Assembly: GCA_028641055.1 (NCBI GenBank)
Contig: CM054059.1
Span: 50,229,682-50,293,681 of the forward strand
Direction: 5' to 3'
Length of the DNA: 64,000 bases
From: Alopecurus myosuroides
Taxonomy: Eukaryota; Streptophyta; Magnoliopsida; Poales; Poaceae
Below the pieces are notes generated by a model. It had not been told where the DNA came from. It searched no databases and was given only the letters and a program-made list of their open reading frames with translations. Each line of letters starts with the position of its first letter. The first letter of the stretch is position 1. Shown piece after piece: positions 11,055-24,753 of the stretch. The translations under genes were made by a program, and so were the position numbers.

Positions 11055-14000
11055 TGTGACGCCCCGAGATCGGGCACTATGCAGATTTCGGCATTTCCAC
11101 CCAAATCCGCATAATAACCGATTTCAGGTTGCCACTTGTGATAACATTACAACAGTTCACGAATAATCCACAACAACAACAGAGGAGGTATATACAAGAC
11201 GACTCAAACGAGCCAAGGATACAACTGATACAATACAAAGATCCAAATGACAGCGGAAGAAACAACATAGTGTCCGACTACGGACAAGATACAAATTGGA
11301 CTAAGAGTCCTGAAGATAACCGTTGGCATCCAATCCCTGCCCAGGCCAAGCCGGAGGGATTCCCAAGCTAACGTCGTCAGACTCCAAACCTGTTGACTGC
11401 AATGTGGAATATGCAGCCACGAAAAGGATTCGTGGGTCAGTACGGTTAAGTACTGGCAAGTGGATAAACCATACTCACAAGATACCAGCGTAACCAATCA
11501 TCACAAGATACGAATACTTTGGTACAACGGAAGGAAGGGGTTATTGCAAAGAAGCGGCAGCGGGCTGCACTAACTAACTATAGAGACGCGCTACAACATC
11601 CGGCTAAAAGAAAGGGATAAGATAGCGCGACAAAACCAACTATAACTACTCAGCAAACAATACCCATCCAATGTTACCCCTACTAAGGAAGCAACCCAAG
11701 GAAACTCACACTGTTGATTAAGGTGACATTCATTGTTATGGTGGAGGTAATCTATATTACTAGTCAAGTTATCATCATTAAGTGTAAGTTGTCTGAGTAC
11801 TTGTTAGCCAGCACTTTCACCAAGTCATCCATAACTGCGGACAACACGGCTTCTCGAGAAGATTAACCCTGCAGGGATGCACCAATTTGGTCGTACACGT
11901 AAGAATGACCCGCCAGATGGAAAGGCCCTTCCACCAAGCGAGGCACTCAACACAACCCAACTCTTCTTCGCATCAAGCCCAAAGAACCACGTGTTGTGCG
12001 TGCGCGGCTAATCGAGCCCCCATGAAGAAAAGGGGGACCCTCATAGCACTAGAAGACCATGCCGCCCTAAATGCCGACTACAAAAGTTCCACCCTGGCGC
12101 CAAGGGCTCGCACCTGCATATGCATGCATCAAATGGAAAGCCCGAACTAAGTGTGGCGATTTGGACGAGATGCGAATCGAATCAGAATTGCGGGGGGCGC
12201 CCATACTCGCTTCCCACATGCGGTTAGTGCGCTCATCATGGATCGGAGGACAAGACCCTTTTCCTAATTAAGGTCGACACTAGCAGGCCTCAAAACCACG
12301 CCGGGCCTCCTGCCGGTGCCTTATCATCAAATTATTATTACCCAAAACATTAACATGTTGTTGATTAAGTTGAAACCCAACTATCAAACTAAACAGGTGA
12401 TAAGACGGACAACAAGACTTGAGCGCAAACAACACTAAGCATGCAACTACGACACAAGGGCCAACAAGGTAAACAAACAACAGTTAATAGGAAGTGGAAG
12501 GAAGGCTATATCATGGCTGCAAGGTAAACATATGATAGGATCGAGACACAAGCATCGAATCATAAGGCTAGCATAAAGATAACTTAAAGAATCGGTAACA
12601 AGTGATGAAAGGCAGCCATAGGTAGCAAGTGAGTATACTTGCCTGGAATCCAGCAAGTAGAGGTACATACGAAGATCTTGTCGTTGCTCACATCATCTCA
12701 ACGTACTATCCGCGAAGAAGCAACGAACTAGAACAAACACCGGATGCAACAATTACTTCTACGGCAAAAGATCCAGCATGATCAAGATATGGATGCATGA
12801 CAAGTTTAAGGATGCATCAAAGATAAACTAGTTGACATGGTAAACATATTTAAATGGGCCCATATGCAATTTGGATTGCATATGGAAAAGCCCATGAATT
12901 AATGTTGAATTAAATGATCTACAAATAACCATCATGTGAAAGTTGATTAGAATGATGCATGGATGATGAAAACAATAAGAAAACAACAATAGCTTCAGTT
13001 TGATATGTTGTTTACCAAGTTTGGAATTTTATTTATTAAGTTATGAACTTTGGCATTTTAAATGATTTAACAAACATTTTTCACCAATTTTAAATGTTCA
13101 AAACAGATAACAAAATTTATATTTGGAAAGAACACAAAATTTTAGATGGAATACATATTTCATTTGTTGAATTTGGATTTTAGATGAGCAAGTTATTAAA
13201 TTGACAATTTTAAATGCATTAATTAAGAAATAGTTGTTTTCAGCAATTTAAATTGTTAAAAACTGAAAACAAAGTTGATATTTGCAAAGTTCATGAAAAA
13301 TGGGATGGAAAACATATTTTACATGTTGAATTGGATTTGAATTGCCCAAGTTATGAATTTTGCAATTTAAAAGGTGTAATTAAAGTATTGAATTATTACT
13401 CCCATTTTAATTAGGAAAAATAGCAAACAAATTGTATTGAAAAGGTTGAAAAAAGGTATAAAATGTTTCAATGAACAGTTTGAGCTATTAAACATAATTT
13501 TTAGATCATTATTGAATTTATTATGCAATTTTTCATAGGCATTTTTATTCTGCCCCTTTTTGTAAACAGAAGGAAACATGTTCAAATTTAATTCAATTGT
13601 GACCAAATAAAATACCAATGTGTAGAGTTTGTTAAGAAAAATTTTTAGAGCTCAAGTGTTCTCAATTTGGGTGAACAGAACTCAAGTTATGAATTTCCAA
13701 AGTTTCAAATTTTAATAGCCATTTCTGTATTTAATTATTTAGTGCAAAATTTATTACAGAAACATGTTGCAACTTTGTGACTAACAGAAAGAGCTCAAGA
13801 TTCTAAATCCATAGCAATTTGAATCATTGAAATTGGAGCATTTTTCAATTTGTTATGGATTTTACAATTAAAGACTCTGTTCTGTTTTTCTAGATTTCGG
13901 GAAATAAAAGAAAAAGGCCGAAAAAAAGAGGTGGCTTTGCGCCTCGGGGGGGATTCGAACCCGCGCCCTGCTGGGGCTCGCGCGCGGAGGCAGAGCGCCA

Positions 14001-15000
14001 ACCACTGGGCCACTGATGCGTTCGTGTTAGATCTATGATGCGAGATTGTTTTGAGGTGAGCATCGTGCGGAAAACTGAAACTGAACAACTTACTGAACTT
14101 AGACGAGACGGACGCTAGGAGACGGCGGTGGCGCCCGTGCCGCTCGACGGCGGTCGTCCGTGCAGCTTTGGCCCCCGTGCTTCTGCGAGGACGTAGAGGA
14201 TGGAGTGGGGGTTCGATTCCCGGCCTCGGTTGTCCTTCTCGTCGACAACGGCCTTGGCTCCATGACCTCCCATCTCCGGCTATGGAGGTGGACGTGGTGG
14301 AGAGAAACAGGGACGAAAAGGAGTGGAGAGAGGGGTGGTGGCGGAGAGGAAGATGGGTAGGGAGAGGGCTAGGGTTTGGGAGGAGGAGAGGGGGGCTTTA
14401 TGCCGTGGGGGGGGGGGAAGGGAGCAGGTGGGGTGGTGGCGACAGGAGGGTCACGCCCTCCTCGTGCCCGCTCCTGTACGGAAGGAAGAAGGAGGGGGTA
14501 GCGGGCCAGAAAGGAGGAAGGTGGGCTGGCCGGCCCAAGTGGCTGGCCTGGCCTGCCGGCCCCACTGGTGATTTTATTTTATTTTTCTTTTCTTTTTTTT
14601 TGTAAAAGTGAAAGAGAATTTTGAGAGTGGAGAGGTTTTGCACATGCAAAAATTATGAAATAAATTTTATTGCATTTGGAATTGAAAATGCCCAAGTGCA
14701 CCAATTTTTGATTTTGAAAAATTCAAACTTTTGTGGAAGTTTGAATTTAGATGAATTTGGGTTGAATTTGAATTTGGGGAGGTTTCACTACTCCAAAAAT
14801 TATAATTTTGGTTTCTTTGCACTTGGCATCCAAAATGCCCAAGTGTGCAAGTGTTTGTTTTGAAAATTTCAAAGATTTGAAAAGGTTTGAATTTGAAATT
14901 GGTTTGAAAACAAGAGTGCAATGCATATGATGCCTGATGCAATGCAAAAAAAGAAAAACAACCAAATCTAATTGGGGAAAAAAATCCCCCGGGTGTTACA
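11055..15000 (-). repeat. long LTR (3946 bp), 5' copy in element orientation
   Basis: Matches 6595-10556 end to end. It is bounded on the right by the CATTG target duplication and on the left by the primer-binding site. Confidence 0.9.
13946..14018 (-). promoter_or_regulatory. tRNA-like block with A and B boxes (second copy)
   Basis: Same block as at 9496-9568, about 980 bases from the LTR 5' end. A box TGGCCCAGTGG and B box GGTTCGAATCC are both unchanged. Confidence 0.7.
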
Positions 15001-15271
15001 CATTGTTCGGAATATCGAGATGCACCTCTAAAAAATACACATTATCGTGAATTATTCCATATAAAATTTGTCAGTGGGACAAAAATAGCAGCGGAAAAAA
15101 GATAAAATGTTTGTCGGTGCCCGTTAGAGGAACAAATAAAGTAGGGCCGTCCCCCTTGTATCAACCGCGGCTGCCAGGAACGAGTATGGCATTTTTGCCT
15201 TGTGCCTATTTACCAAGTGCACCTCTTTGTCGACTGTTAGGTAGGAGTATCTTGTTTGTAGAGTAACGCCT

Positions 15272-15799
15272 TGTCGGATATATGCTAATTGGGGGTATGT
15301 CCGGCATTGGCCAGAGGCCGGATTACCAGGGTGGCCCACAGGCAATGGAGCGGAGTCCATTGGGCGGTCCAGTAAGTCGACGCGCAGGAACTCGGACCAT
15401 GGCCCACTATGTGGTTCGGTTTGGAGAAGAAGCTGGATGCCTTACTTTCCAAGTTTCGATACTTTCCGTAGTCTTCCAAGTTTCTTTCCTGTAAGCCCTA
15501 GTTCGGCTATCTATATCAAGCCAGACAAGAGCGAGAGAATAACAAGACAATAGCTATAAGACAACTCGCCGAGAAGTTCATCCTCGCCGAGTTAGCAAAA
15601 CCATTCTCATAATTATATTGTGCATACTTCAGTCTTCAACCCTGATTTTAGTGAGATTGCAGGAGTAGGAACGCCGCCATAGTTGCGACGTACCGAACCT
15701 GGGTAAATCATGTCCGCGCTTCCAGTTTTCTCACGTTCTCCAACGGTTCTACCAGTAGCCTTATGGCACCCCCATGATCCTAACTACAAAGTCTCGACA
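15272..15799 (+). repeat. left LTR of the 10.4 kb element
   Basis: 528 bases, TGTCGGATATATGC to AGTCTCGACA; pairs with 25128-25677. Confidence 0.9.
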
Positions 15800-15800
15800 G

Positions 15801-15812
15801 TTGGCGCCCACC
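15801..15812 (+). promoter_or_regulatory. primer-binding site
   Basis: TTGGCGCCCACC one base after the LTR end; complementary to a tRNA ending in GCGCCA(A). The exact tRNA was not determined. Confidence 0.7.
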
Positions 15813-16400
15813 ACGGGGCCAGCGGCGGCGGGAGTTACGTTTCGAGCGGGAATACTCGGCGGAATCGGTAGTTCGATCACTGTCGGAAGCTTGGAATTCG
15901 ACGGAAACATCGGATGCTTCCTCAACAATGGATCCTATATCCCGGCACAGAATCACCTGGTAAGTGCTTGTGTCTTACCAATCGGATGTGCTAATGTTTT
16001 TATCGGTTTGACAGCAGAAGCAATGGGATTCCGTGGTGGAAGCAATTTCATCCCACCCTCCACCGGAGTATTATCTGATTGTTTGTGTTGTTGGGGTCAC
16101 TTGATCCAGTAAGTAAAGCGCCAAAGTATAATCCATGATTCCGAGTTTTGACTGATTGGTTACTTAACTCGGTCATTTGGCGTGAAGATTGAATACTTTT
16201 GGAATCGCTTAAACACTAAGAAAAGTCAAGGCATACACACCAGAGAACTTAGAAGAAAAGGAGTTAAAACCATTAAACTTGCAAAGCTGAATTTTACTGC
16301 AAAGAGATACTACTTTGTATACAAAATACAGAATGCATTACACATGAATTTTACATCAAAATAATAAGTAATCCATTCTACTGGCTATTGGCTCCGCAGG
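15813..16400 (+). other. retroelement leader and spacer, no supported gene
   Basis: A GC-rich leader (15813-15960) with a splice-donor-like CACCTGGTAAGTG at 15955, then AT-rich spacer. A 112-residue frame here (GSSITVGSLEFDGNIG) is probably leader sequence, as no gag motif is present. Confidence 0.4.
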
Positions 16401-17785
16401 TTCAGACGGCATCCATGAAGTTGTCATCTTCGTCTTCGTCACTCTCACTCGGATTTTCCGGAGTTGACGGAATTTCTTCCTCCGGGTAGAATGTCGAGGT
16501 AGAGACCATTCGGGCTATCTTGGAAGAATGCCCCTTGATAGACTCAAAGATTTCCGCCCTTTGAGTCTCGTTATATCCCTGGGGAATACCGGTGGCGACG
16601 CACCAAGACTTGGTAGTGGTGTAGTGCATTTTCATGATCCCTAAGGCCATGCGCACTCCACCGCGGGCGGCAGACTTGAGAAACTCTCGCGTTGGCTGGC
16701 AACTTCCGTGAAGCTTCCGGAAGCCGGCTTTCTTCTGAGAACTCGTCGATCTTGTCCGAATGCACTTACTGATAAGTAGCATTCTGTTGTTCTTCAACTC
16801 GGCGACAAAGGTCCCGAAAGCCCGGATGCGTTTGATCCAAGAAATGAGAGGATTTCCTTCTTTTATAAGAAAAATAGAGGATAAAATATGAGAAATCCAG
16901 AAGGGAAAAAGAATGCATTCGGTAAGACAAAAGTACAACTTGATAAATGATCGGAAAAGCTTACCAAGAATCTTTTCCATCTCAGTGACTTCTTCAAGTC
17001 GCTGCTGAAGAGCAGATTCGAGATATTGGATAGTCCTCTTATCTTTCTCGGCTTGAGACGAAGCCCGAGACTTGGATAATAACAAAGCTAGTTGGCTTTC
17101 CTCCAAGTCTTTTTGAAGCTTCACATTGATCTTGTGAAGGTCCAAGTTTTCCTTACGGAGGTTCTAGGAATTCCCAGCATCTTCAGCAATCTGCTTGGCC
17201 TTGGCCAAAGAGGCTGAAAATAGAAGAAGCCAAAAAGTTCACGCGAAAAGTACTTAAGGGAAAATTCGCAAGCTTAGAATCAAAATACAAGGAAAGAATA
17301 AGATGCTTACCGGCATTCTCCTTCAGTTGGTTCTGGATCTCGGAAATTTCCAAGTCTTTTTCATTCAGAATACCAAGAAGGGATTTCATCTGTTGGTTCT
17401 TGATGGTACGTTTATCAAAAACTTCCACGTTAATGGTTTTGACAGTTTGCTGAAAACATAAAAAGGAAAATACTTGTTAAAAAACAACGAGCAGGCAAAA
17501 ATGAAAAGTATTAAAACAAAAAAATATGCTTTTGTCTTAATACTTGGGGGATACAGATATACATGGCTAACCCTTGTCAGCCTGTTAAGCATCTCGGTGA
17601 ACGCCTTGGAGTATTCCGAGAAAAAAGGCCCCAAATGGTGGATTCCGTCTTGGATAACCTGCCGTGGCGAGAAAGTGTAATTATTCCGTACAACTAATCC
17701 ACCTTTTGGCCAGGGACGAATCAAGGGGGCTCGAGCAAACTGCTTTTTTTTCAGGGATGCATATACCCATGTTCATCAAAGCAAG

Positions 17786-20700
17786 TGTCGCACCCGAACT
17801 TCTAGGGGATACTCACAGTCCGTTAAGCAGCAGATAAATGGCTTACGGGGCATACCGGCACCCGCATCTCAATGTGAGCAGGCCAACACGTAAACGTGTG
17901 ACAACCATTCTCTTACTATTCATCGTCTGCGCAAACCATCCCATAGAAATCCAGATACTTCCGTTGACGTACTTCAAAACATACACACATGGTACGTCAA
18001 CGGCATTGGAACAAGTGATATCACAACAGATCTCTATGACACAAAAGATGGAAATAAGTTGCAAATAGCTCTCATTAGAGCAGAGATAGCAAATACAATC
18101 ATCCAGAGGACACATGTCCCAACAATTCATCATTACATCACAGCGGAAGCATTCAACATGTCTGAGTACAGACAAGATCCAAATAGGCTTAAGAGGCCGG
18201 AAACGAAAAGACGGAGCCCATCCACGAAGTCTCGGATCCTGCCCGGGTCCGCTATCTACTCGTCAGCAGTCTCGTCATACTCCACGTAGTAGCCACCATG
18301 GGGATCCTCGGAAACGTCGTCTGCGGAAACCACAGCCCCAAAGGGGTCAGTACATAAACGTACTGGCAAGCAAGACTCACAGTTCACCAAAGTGTAGCCC
18401 GTCAACACCAAGCACAGATGCCTTGGGTTCAACGGAAGAAAGGGATATAAAAGATGATGCAACTGGCTGCACTAACCAACTACAGAACATACTACAACTT
18501 CCGGCTATCAGAAAGGGGATAAGATAGCGTATCGTAACCAACTACAACTAACCACCACACAAACCCATCCTGGATCTCGCCCCTTATCCAAAGAAGCAAT
18601 CCGAGGATAACTCACACAGTGGGATTGATGAAGGATCAAATTGTTGTGTCAATAAGCCTATTACTAGTCAAGTTATCATTAGTTAGGTGTAAGTTGCTCT
18701 GAGTACTTGTTAGCCAGTACTTTCACCAAGTCAACCATAACCGCGGAAAACACGGCTTCTCGAGAAGATTTAACCCTGCAGGGATGCACCAATTTGGCCG
18801 TACACGCAAGAATACCCTGCCAGATGGAATGCCTCCCACCAAGCGGGGCACTCTACACAACTCAACTCTTCTTCGCATCAAGCCCAAAGAACCACATGTT
18901 GTGCGTGCGCGGCTAATCGAGCCCCACGAAGATAAGGGGACCCTCATAGCGCTCTAAGACCACGCCGCCCTAAATGCCGACTACAAAAGTTCCACCCTGG
19001 CGCCAAGGGTTCGCACCTGCACATGCATGCATCAAATGGAAAGCCCGAACTAAGTGTGGCGATTTGGACGAGATGCGAATCGAATCAAATTGAGGGGGGC
19101 GCCCATACTCGCTTCCCACATGCGATTAGTGCGCTCATCATGGATCAGTAGACAAGACCCTTTTCCTAATTAGGGTCGACACTAGCAGGCCTCAAAACCA
19201 CGCCGGGCCTCCTGCCGGTGCCTTATGAGCAAATTATTATTACCTCAAAATTAACAGGTTGTTGTTTAACATCGAGCCCCAGAACATAAATGAAATAGTA
19301 ACAGAAGGTAACTAATAACAGACTCGAGCAAAAACAACCCTAAGCATGCTAGTAGGACACGGGCAACAAGCAATGGGGTATAGGTTTGGAGGTGAGGCAA
19401 TATCAGGGTTCAGGGTATCATGAGATAGGTTCGTAACAGAAGCAACGATTCATAGGGCTAGCAGAATAGACAACGGAAAGTAACGGTATCCAATGTTGAA
19501 AGGAACACAGTGGTTCATGTGAGTGAATACTTGCCTGCAAACCCAGTAGCCTGGTACTGAGCTAACTCCTTAGAAGGGGTGTCGTAAGTATCGTCGGTCT
19601 CAACGTCGTCGTTTATCCGGGAAGAAGCAAACAAACAACACAGAGAGATAAACAATCAATAACATGGCATAGTGCACAAACATGGGATGATGCATGACCA
19701 TTTAATTGATGCATCAAAATAAACTAGTTGACAAGATAACATAACATGATTAAATGGACCCATATGCAATTGGATTGCATATGGAAAGCCCATGAATTAA
19801 GGTTGGATTAATTGTTCTACAATTAACCATCATGTGTAAGTGAATTAGCATGATGCATGGATGAGGAAAACAACAAAATAACAACAATAGAGGCAATTAG
19901 AAATAAGGTTTACCAAGTTTGGAAATTTGTTTATTAAGTGTTGGAATTTTGGTTACTTAAAGGTGTTACACAAGCATTTGTTGTTTTCTCCCATTTTAGT
20001 TGTTCAAAAATAGATAACCAAGTTCATATTTGATAAGAACACACAATTTTAGGTGGAATACATGTTTCACTTGTTGAAAAAGGATTTCAAATAAATTATT
20101 TATGAATTAAACAAGTTTAAGCAAGAATTAAATGAATTTAATTCAAACATGAACTTATTTTAATTTTTATTTGTTCCACACATTAAGTGAGATTCATATT
20201 TGAAAAGCTTATACTTTTATGGTTGGAAAACATATTTTATATGTCCCAAAAGAAATTAGTTTGACCAAGTTATGAATTTAACAATATTAAATGATTTAAA
20301 CAAGGTTTAAATCATTTAACCAATTTTAATTATTCAAAACATGAAACAAATTTTATATTTGGAAAGGTGGTTTAATTTTGCATGGAAAACATGTTTCATT
20401 TGTTGAAATTGGATTTAAAATGAGCAAGTTATTAATTTGGCAATTTTAAATGCAATAATTAAGAAACAGTTGTTTTCAGCAATTTAAATTATTCAAAACA
20501 GCAAACAAAATTGATATTTGGAAAGTACATGAAAAGTTGATTGGAAAACATATTTAGTTTGTTGAAATTGGAATTTTTATGTTCAAGTTATGAATTTTGC
20601 AAAATTAAGTGAATTAAACAAGTTTTCAAATATTTCACCAATTCAAAATATTCAAAACAGTAAACAAATTGCATTGAAAAGGTTGAAAACATGTAGCAAA

Positions 20701-22774
20701 TGTTTCATTGAACATTTAGAGCTATCAAACATAATTTTTGGGTTATTATTGAAGTTATTATGCAATTTTCCATAAATAGTCTTATTCTGCCCTTTTTAGT
20801 AAACAGAGGAAAGCATGTTCAAAATTAATTCAATTGTGCCCAAATAAAATACCAATGTGTAGAGTTTGTTAAGACAAATTTTTAGAGTCCAAGTTTGCTT
20901 AAATTGGATGAACCAAACTCAAGTTATGAAATTCCAAAGTTTCCAATTTTTATTGCATTTTCAGTAATTAATTATTTAGTGCAAAAATTGTTACAAAAAC
21001 ATGTTGCAAACTTGACATTAATAGAAGGAGCACTGAATCCACAGTATTTTGAATCATCCAATTTGGAGCAAAAATGGATTTGTTATGGATTTTATAATTA
21101 ATGGGTTAGATCTCTGTTTCTGAATTTCGGGCAGAAAAAGAAAAACAGAAATAAAAAGGTGGGGGTTAGGGGGATCGAACCCAGCACCTCCCGCTGCGCG
21201 CACAGGTTTAGTTACCACTGCGGTAGCTGTGGTGTTGTTGATAGGAAGGGGCAGAGGGGTGGATAAGGTGTGGTCTGCGCGGGATTTTAACTAAAAGTTA
21301 CAGAACTTGCGCGCAGTTTCTGAACCTCGATCGGACAGGGACTCGCCGGCGATGGAGAGCTCGATGCTGTTGTGCGTGGTGCGAGCGGGCTAGGGGCGTG
21401 GGTGCTGCAAGGGAAGGGAGAGGGACCGAGGGGAGACGGAGGGGAGGAGATCGAGGGCGAGGGAGCTCATCACGAGGCAGTACAGGAGGAGGCGCAGGCT
21501 CGGGGCGGACAGGGGGTCGTGGCCGGCGTGAACCTTGACGGCGGCGGCGCCTCGGGCTCTCCCGGCCCGAGCCGAGGGGGTGGAGAGGAAGAGGGGCGTG
21601 GGAGGTTTCCATTCCCGCGCTCTCCTGGGCCGGAGGGAGCCTCCAACGCCGGCGATCACCGGAGAGAAGGTGGAATTTTTGGTGGGTTCAGAGTTCAGAT
21701 ACAGAGAGATTACAGAGAGGAGAAGGTGGAAGAAAGGGAATGGAGGCGGTAGAGGGAGAAGGAGGGAGAAGGGAAGTAGGTTGGAACCCTAGGGCTCTGG
21801 CTAGGTTTAAGGAGGGGGGAGGAGGGGTGATGGCCGTTCGTTGCTGCAGCTCTGCACGTGGACATGGTGGATGGAGACCGTACAGAGGTTAGGGGTGACC
21901 TCGAAGGGGTATTGGGCTGGGGGAAAAAAGGTGGGTTGGGCTTCTCTCTCCCTGCTAGCTTTTTATTATTTTTGTTCTATTTGTTTTTTTTTTTGCTGCA
22001 TAGAATTAGGAAGAAAAGGTTAGGGTTTAGGGTTAGGAAAATTCTAGAAAAAATTGTTATGGTTCAAATATGTAACATCAACACTTGTCAAGTTTGATTT
22101 CCAAAAAGTTCAAATTACAAGTGATGTTTGTAATTGATTCAAATTTGAATGAATTGTGAGATTAAGTGATTTATTAAAAACAAATATTTCAAATAGGTTG
22201 AACCCTCAATTTTATTTGCAACAAATTGCTTAGAATTATTTTGTAAATTTCAATAATTCCAAAGGGTTGATGTTTGGAATTTTTGTTTGAATTTGAATAA
22301 CATATTGAGTTAAGTGAAGGATTAAAAGCCACAAATTTAAATAGTTGAACCTTAGGGATTTAATGGAAACAATTGATTGAAGGGTTTTGTCATTTTCATA
22401 ATTTTCAAAAGAGTTGATGTTTTGGAAATTAATGGAATTTGCAAAGGGTTTGGTATTAAATGAATTTTGATAGAAACAAAACAATAGTTTTGGGATCACA
22501 ACTTTAATGGAAACAATTGATTGTTTTGATTTGAAATATCATTTTGGAAATTGTAACATCACAAGTATGAAACAAAAGGTTTGAAATTTGGTTTGAAATT
22601 CCAATAGAAAACAAAGGAAAACAAAGGAAAACAGTTGGAAAACAAATGAAAACAGAGGAAAACAAATGGAAAACAAGCAAAACAAATGCAAGGAGCATGA
22701 TGTCATGATGCAAAACATAAAATAACAGAGAGCAAAACATTCTAATGGCTATTTTTCATACTTGGGATGTTACA
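17786..22774 (-). mobile_element. solo LTR, about 5 kb, Gypsy type
   Basis: On the minus strand it runs TGTAACATCCCAAG to GGGTGCGACA and is flanked by the 5-base duplication GCAAG (17781-17785 and 22775-22779). No internal domain is present, so it is a solo LTR left by recombination. It shares long stretches with the LTR at 56244-60718 and, less closely, with those at 6595 and 11055. AT-rich tracts fill 19900-21120 and 22080-22740. Open frames in 21370-21790 are GC-rich chance frames. It interrupts an exon of the antisense gene. Confidence 0.9.
21161..21232 (-). promoter_or_regulatory. tRNA-like block with Pol III boxes in the solo LTR
   Basis: Minus strand A box TACCGCAGTGG (one mismatch to TRGYNNARNGG) and B box GGTTCGATCCC. 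It starts about 1540 bases from the LTR 5' end. Confidence 0.6.
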
Positions 22775-24744
22775 GCAAGCTTCCCGCTTTACCTTAAAAT
22801 CCTTGTCGAAACAAAGAATTTCCTCAGTTGGCTGGACAAGGGAGGGTCCTCCTTCTTCAAAACTCGCCGCCCTTTCCTGCATGACCGGAGTGGCCGTATC
22901 AGGCTGGCTGGGCTGTCTTGAGAAGGGAAACTCGGAATCTTCTTGAGGAGTCGAGTGTTCTTCACCACCTGCCACTGGTGTAACTGGGGCAGTAGCCGGG
23001 GGAGGCTTAGGCCCCCTAAGAGAAACGGCCTTGTGTTTCTTCCTTCGTTTCCCCTTCAAACCAATAGGAGCAAGGCTAAAAGGAAAAGAAAAGCCGAGAT
23101 CAAAAATCCGAGAAAAAAGTTTGGGCAAGAATGAGGAAAGTATGCAAAAGAAAAGTTTGAGTCTTACCTGGAGGTAGGGACGGTGACACCGTCAAGATCG
23201 ATCACTTCTTGACTCGAAGCAATCTTCTTACGGTTGCGTCCACCGGCCGCTAAAAAACGGGCTTTTAACTCTGCTACTTCAGCCTTAGAGAGAAGCTGGT
23301 CCTCTGAGAGAGTAGCAAGCTGCAATAAAATGAACTCGGATAAGTTAAAACATCCGTGAAAGGCAAAGTGCGAAACAACTTCCCAAAAGACCAAAAGGAA
23401 AAGCATACCGTGGGAGGAGGGTTTTCAGCGTTGAACATTGGTAGACTTTCCTCGTATTGGTCACGAGTAGCTACCAATTGGATGACGCGCTTTTTGAATT
23501 CTTTATTGGACAAAGGCAACTTTGTCACCCTTATCGCATCATCCGGCCCTGAGTATTCACAGAGAAGCTGGTCGCCATGGAAAGCTAAGGGCTAAATCCT
23601 CCTTCCGAGCCAGCAAAGGATCGTGTCCATGCCGGTCAGAGGAGGGGAAGAGACGACGAGTTTCGCGATCCTCCGTTTGATCCACAACACGTTTGGAGGA
23701 AGAACCTGGACTGCGTCCAACGCCCAATTGTCTTTTGGAGTGGCAGTGGAATTGATGAAAGCCGGAATGTCCGTCTCCTTTCCAGGATACGGAACATCCG
23801 GATGATAAAAGAATGAGCCCATCCAGAATTTGACGGACTCGGAAGTTTTGATTTTTGGGAACCATTCTTCCCTAAACCTGCGAAGGTTGAAAGAAATGGT
23901 CCCACGGGTGGGGAGAACACCGTCGGTGGTGTTTAGCTTCACATTGAAGCAATACTGGAAGAAATCCAGTCTGGATTCTATTCCTAAATAACCCTCGAAA
24001 AGAGCCTGGAATCCGGCATATAGAGGATGGAGTTTGGGGGTAGATTATGGGGCTGAACCCCATAATGGCTAAGAATCTGGAGAAAAAACACGGAAAGGGG
24101 GGAAACCCATACCTCAAAGAATGTGGGAGGCAAGGACAACCCTTTCTCCTTCTTTCGGCGAAGGTTCCGAGTCTTCCTCGTCAACCCGCCATTTGTCCTT
24201 AGCGATAAATCCGTCATTTTCTAGGTTGTGCAGTAGAGCCAGTGCAGTGTTGCGCTGGCTCCGGTTGCCGGAATCCTCTATTTCTTCTTCTTCTCCTCTG
24301 GTGGAGGTGACGACCGCCGCGGGTTCACCGTCGCGGGCAGAAGATTCCCCCTCCCCAGATTCGGATATGGAAGGAGGAGGAAGGGGAGCGGAAGACGGTG
24401 GCGGCATGTTTCCGGCCGTGGAGCTCGGATCTCCGCTGGCCGATGCGCTCGCGGGGATCTCCGGCACGCTCGTGGAGGTGCTCGGAGGAGCTAGTGGAGT
24501 AGAGGTGCAGATCGTCTCCACTGCCGGATCGAGGTCGACGGCGGCCTCAGATGCGCGAGAGGGGCTTCCGGTTGCCATATCTTGGCGGCGCAGTCGTGGA
24601 ATAGAGCACCGGCCACCGATGTTGGGCTTTCCGGTGAGTTTTGTGCTCGTTTTTCTCTCTCTCGAAATCGCGAAGTGCGTAGCAGTGCTCTGGAAAGGCT
24701 CGAGGTGGAAGAAGCGGAAGAATAGCCGGAGGAGCCGAGGCGGG

Positions 24745-24753
24745 CTATTTATA
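24745..24753 (-). promoter_or_regulatory. TATA box of the antisense gene
   Basis: Minus strand TATAAATAG, preceded by ATTGGC, lies about 170 bases upstream of the ATG at 24578. The antisense gene therefore appears to have its own Pol II promoter rather than depending on the LTR. Confidence 0.65.

Larger units (their letters stand above)
5925..15000 (-). mobile_element. non-autonomous LTR retrotransposon in tandem form: LTR-INT-LTR-INT-deleted LTR
   Basis: The 5-base duplication CATTG flanks it (5920-5924 and 15001-15005), and unit B shows one uninterrupted GCGCATTGTTTGGAATA at this site (about 39798). On the minus strand each LTR runs TGTAACACCC to GGCGTCACA. The order (minus) is LTR 15000-11055, internal 11054-10557, LTR 10556-6595, internal 6594-6097, then a collapsed LTR 6096-5925. 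The internal domain is only 498 bases and has no gag or pol. A primer-binding site complementary to initiator methionine tRNA follows both long LTRs. The two internal copies are almost identical, so the tandem form is recent. LTR sequence relates it to the solo LTR at 17786 and the Gypsy LTR at 56244. Confidence 0.9.
16402..24578 (-). pseudogene. intron-containing antisense gene of an LTR retroelement (gypsy-type transposon protein family)
   Basis: From the ATG at 24578 the first exon codes an Ala/Pro/Ser-rich acidic N-terminus, then GERVVLASHIL. In shifted frames it continues HYGVQPHNLPPNSIL and FNVKLNTTDGVLPTRGTISF, the conserved domain of a plant protein family usually labelled putative gypsy-type transposon. 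Later exons with GT-AG borders code NRKKIASSQEVIDLDGV (23165-23320), a basic Pro-rich part (22775-23075), RPWPKGGLVVRNNYTFSPRQ (17590-17760), coiled coils (17040-17420) and a C-terminus ending in an acidic tail, SESDEDEDDNFMDAV (16402). A TGA, frameshifts near 24110 and 23930, and the solo LTR at 17786-22774, which splits the Pro-rich exon, make it a pseudogene. Its function is unknown. Confidence 0.75.
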
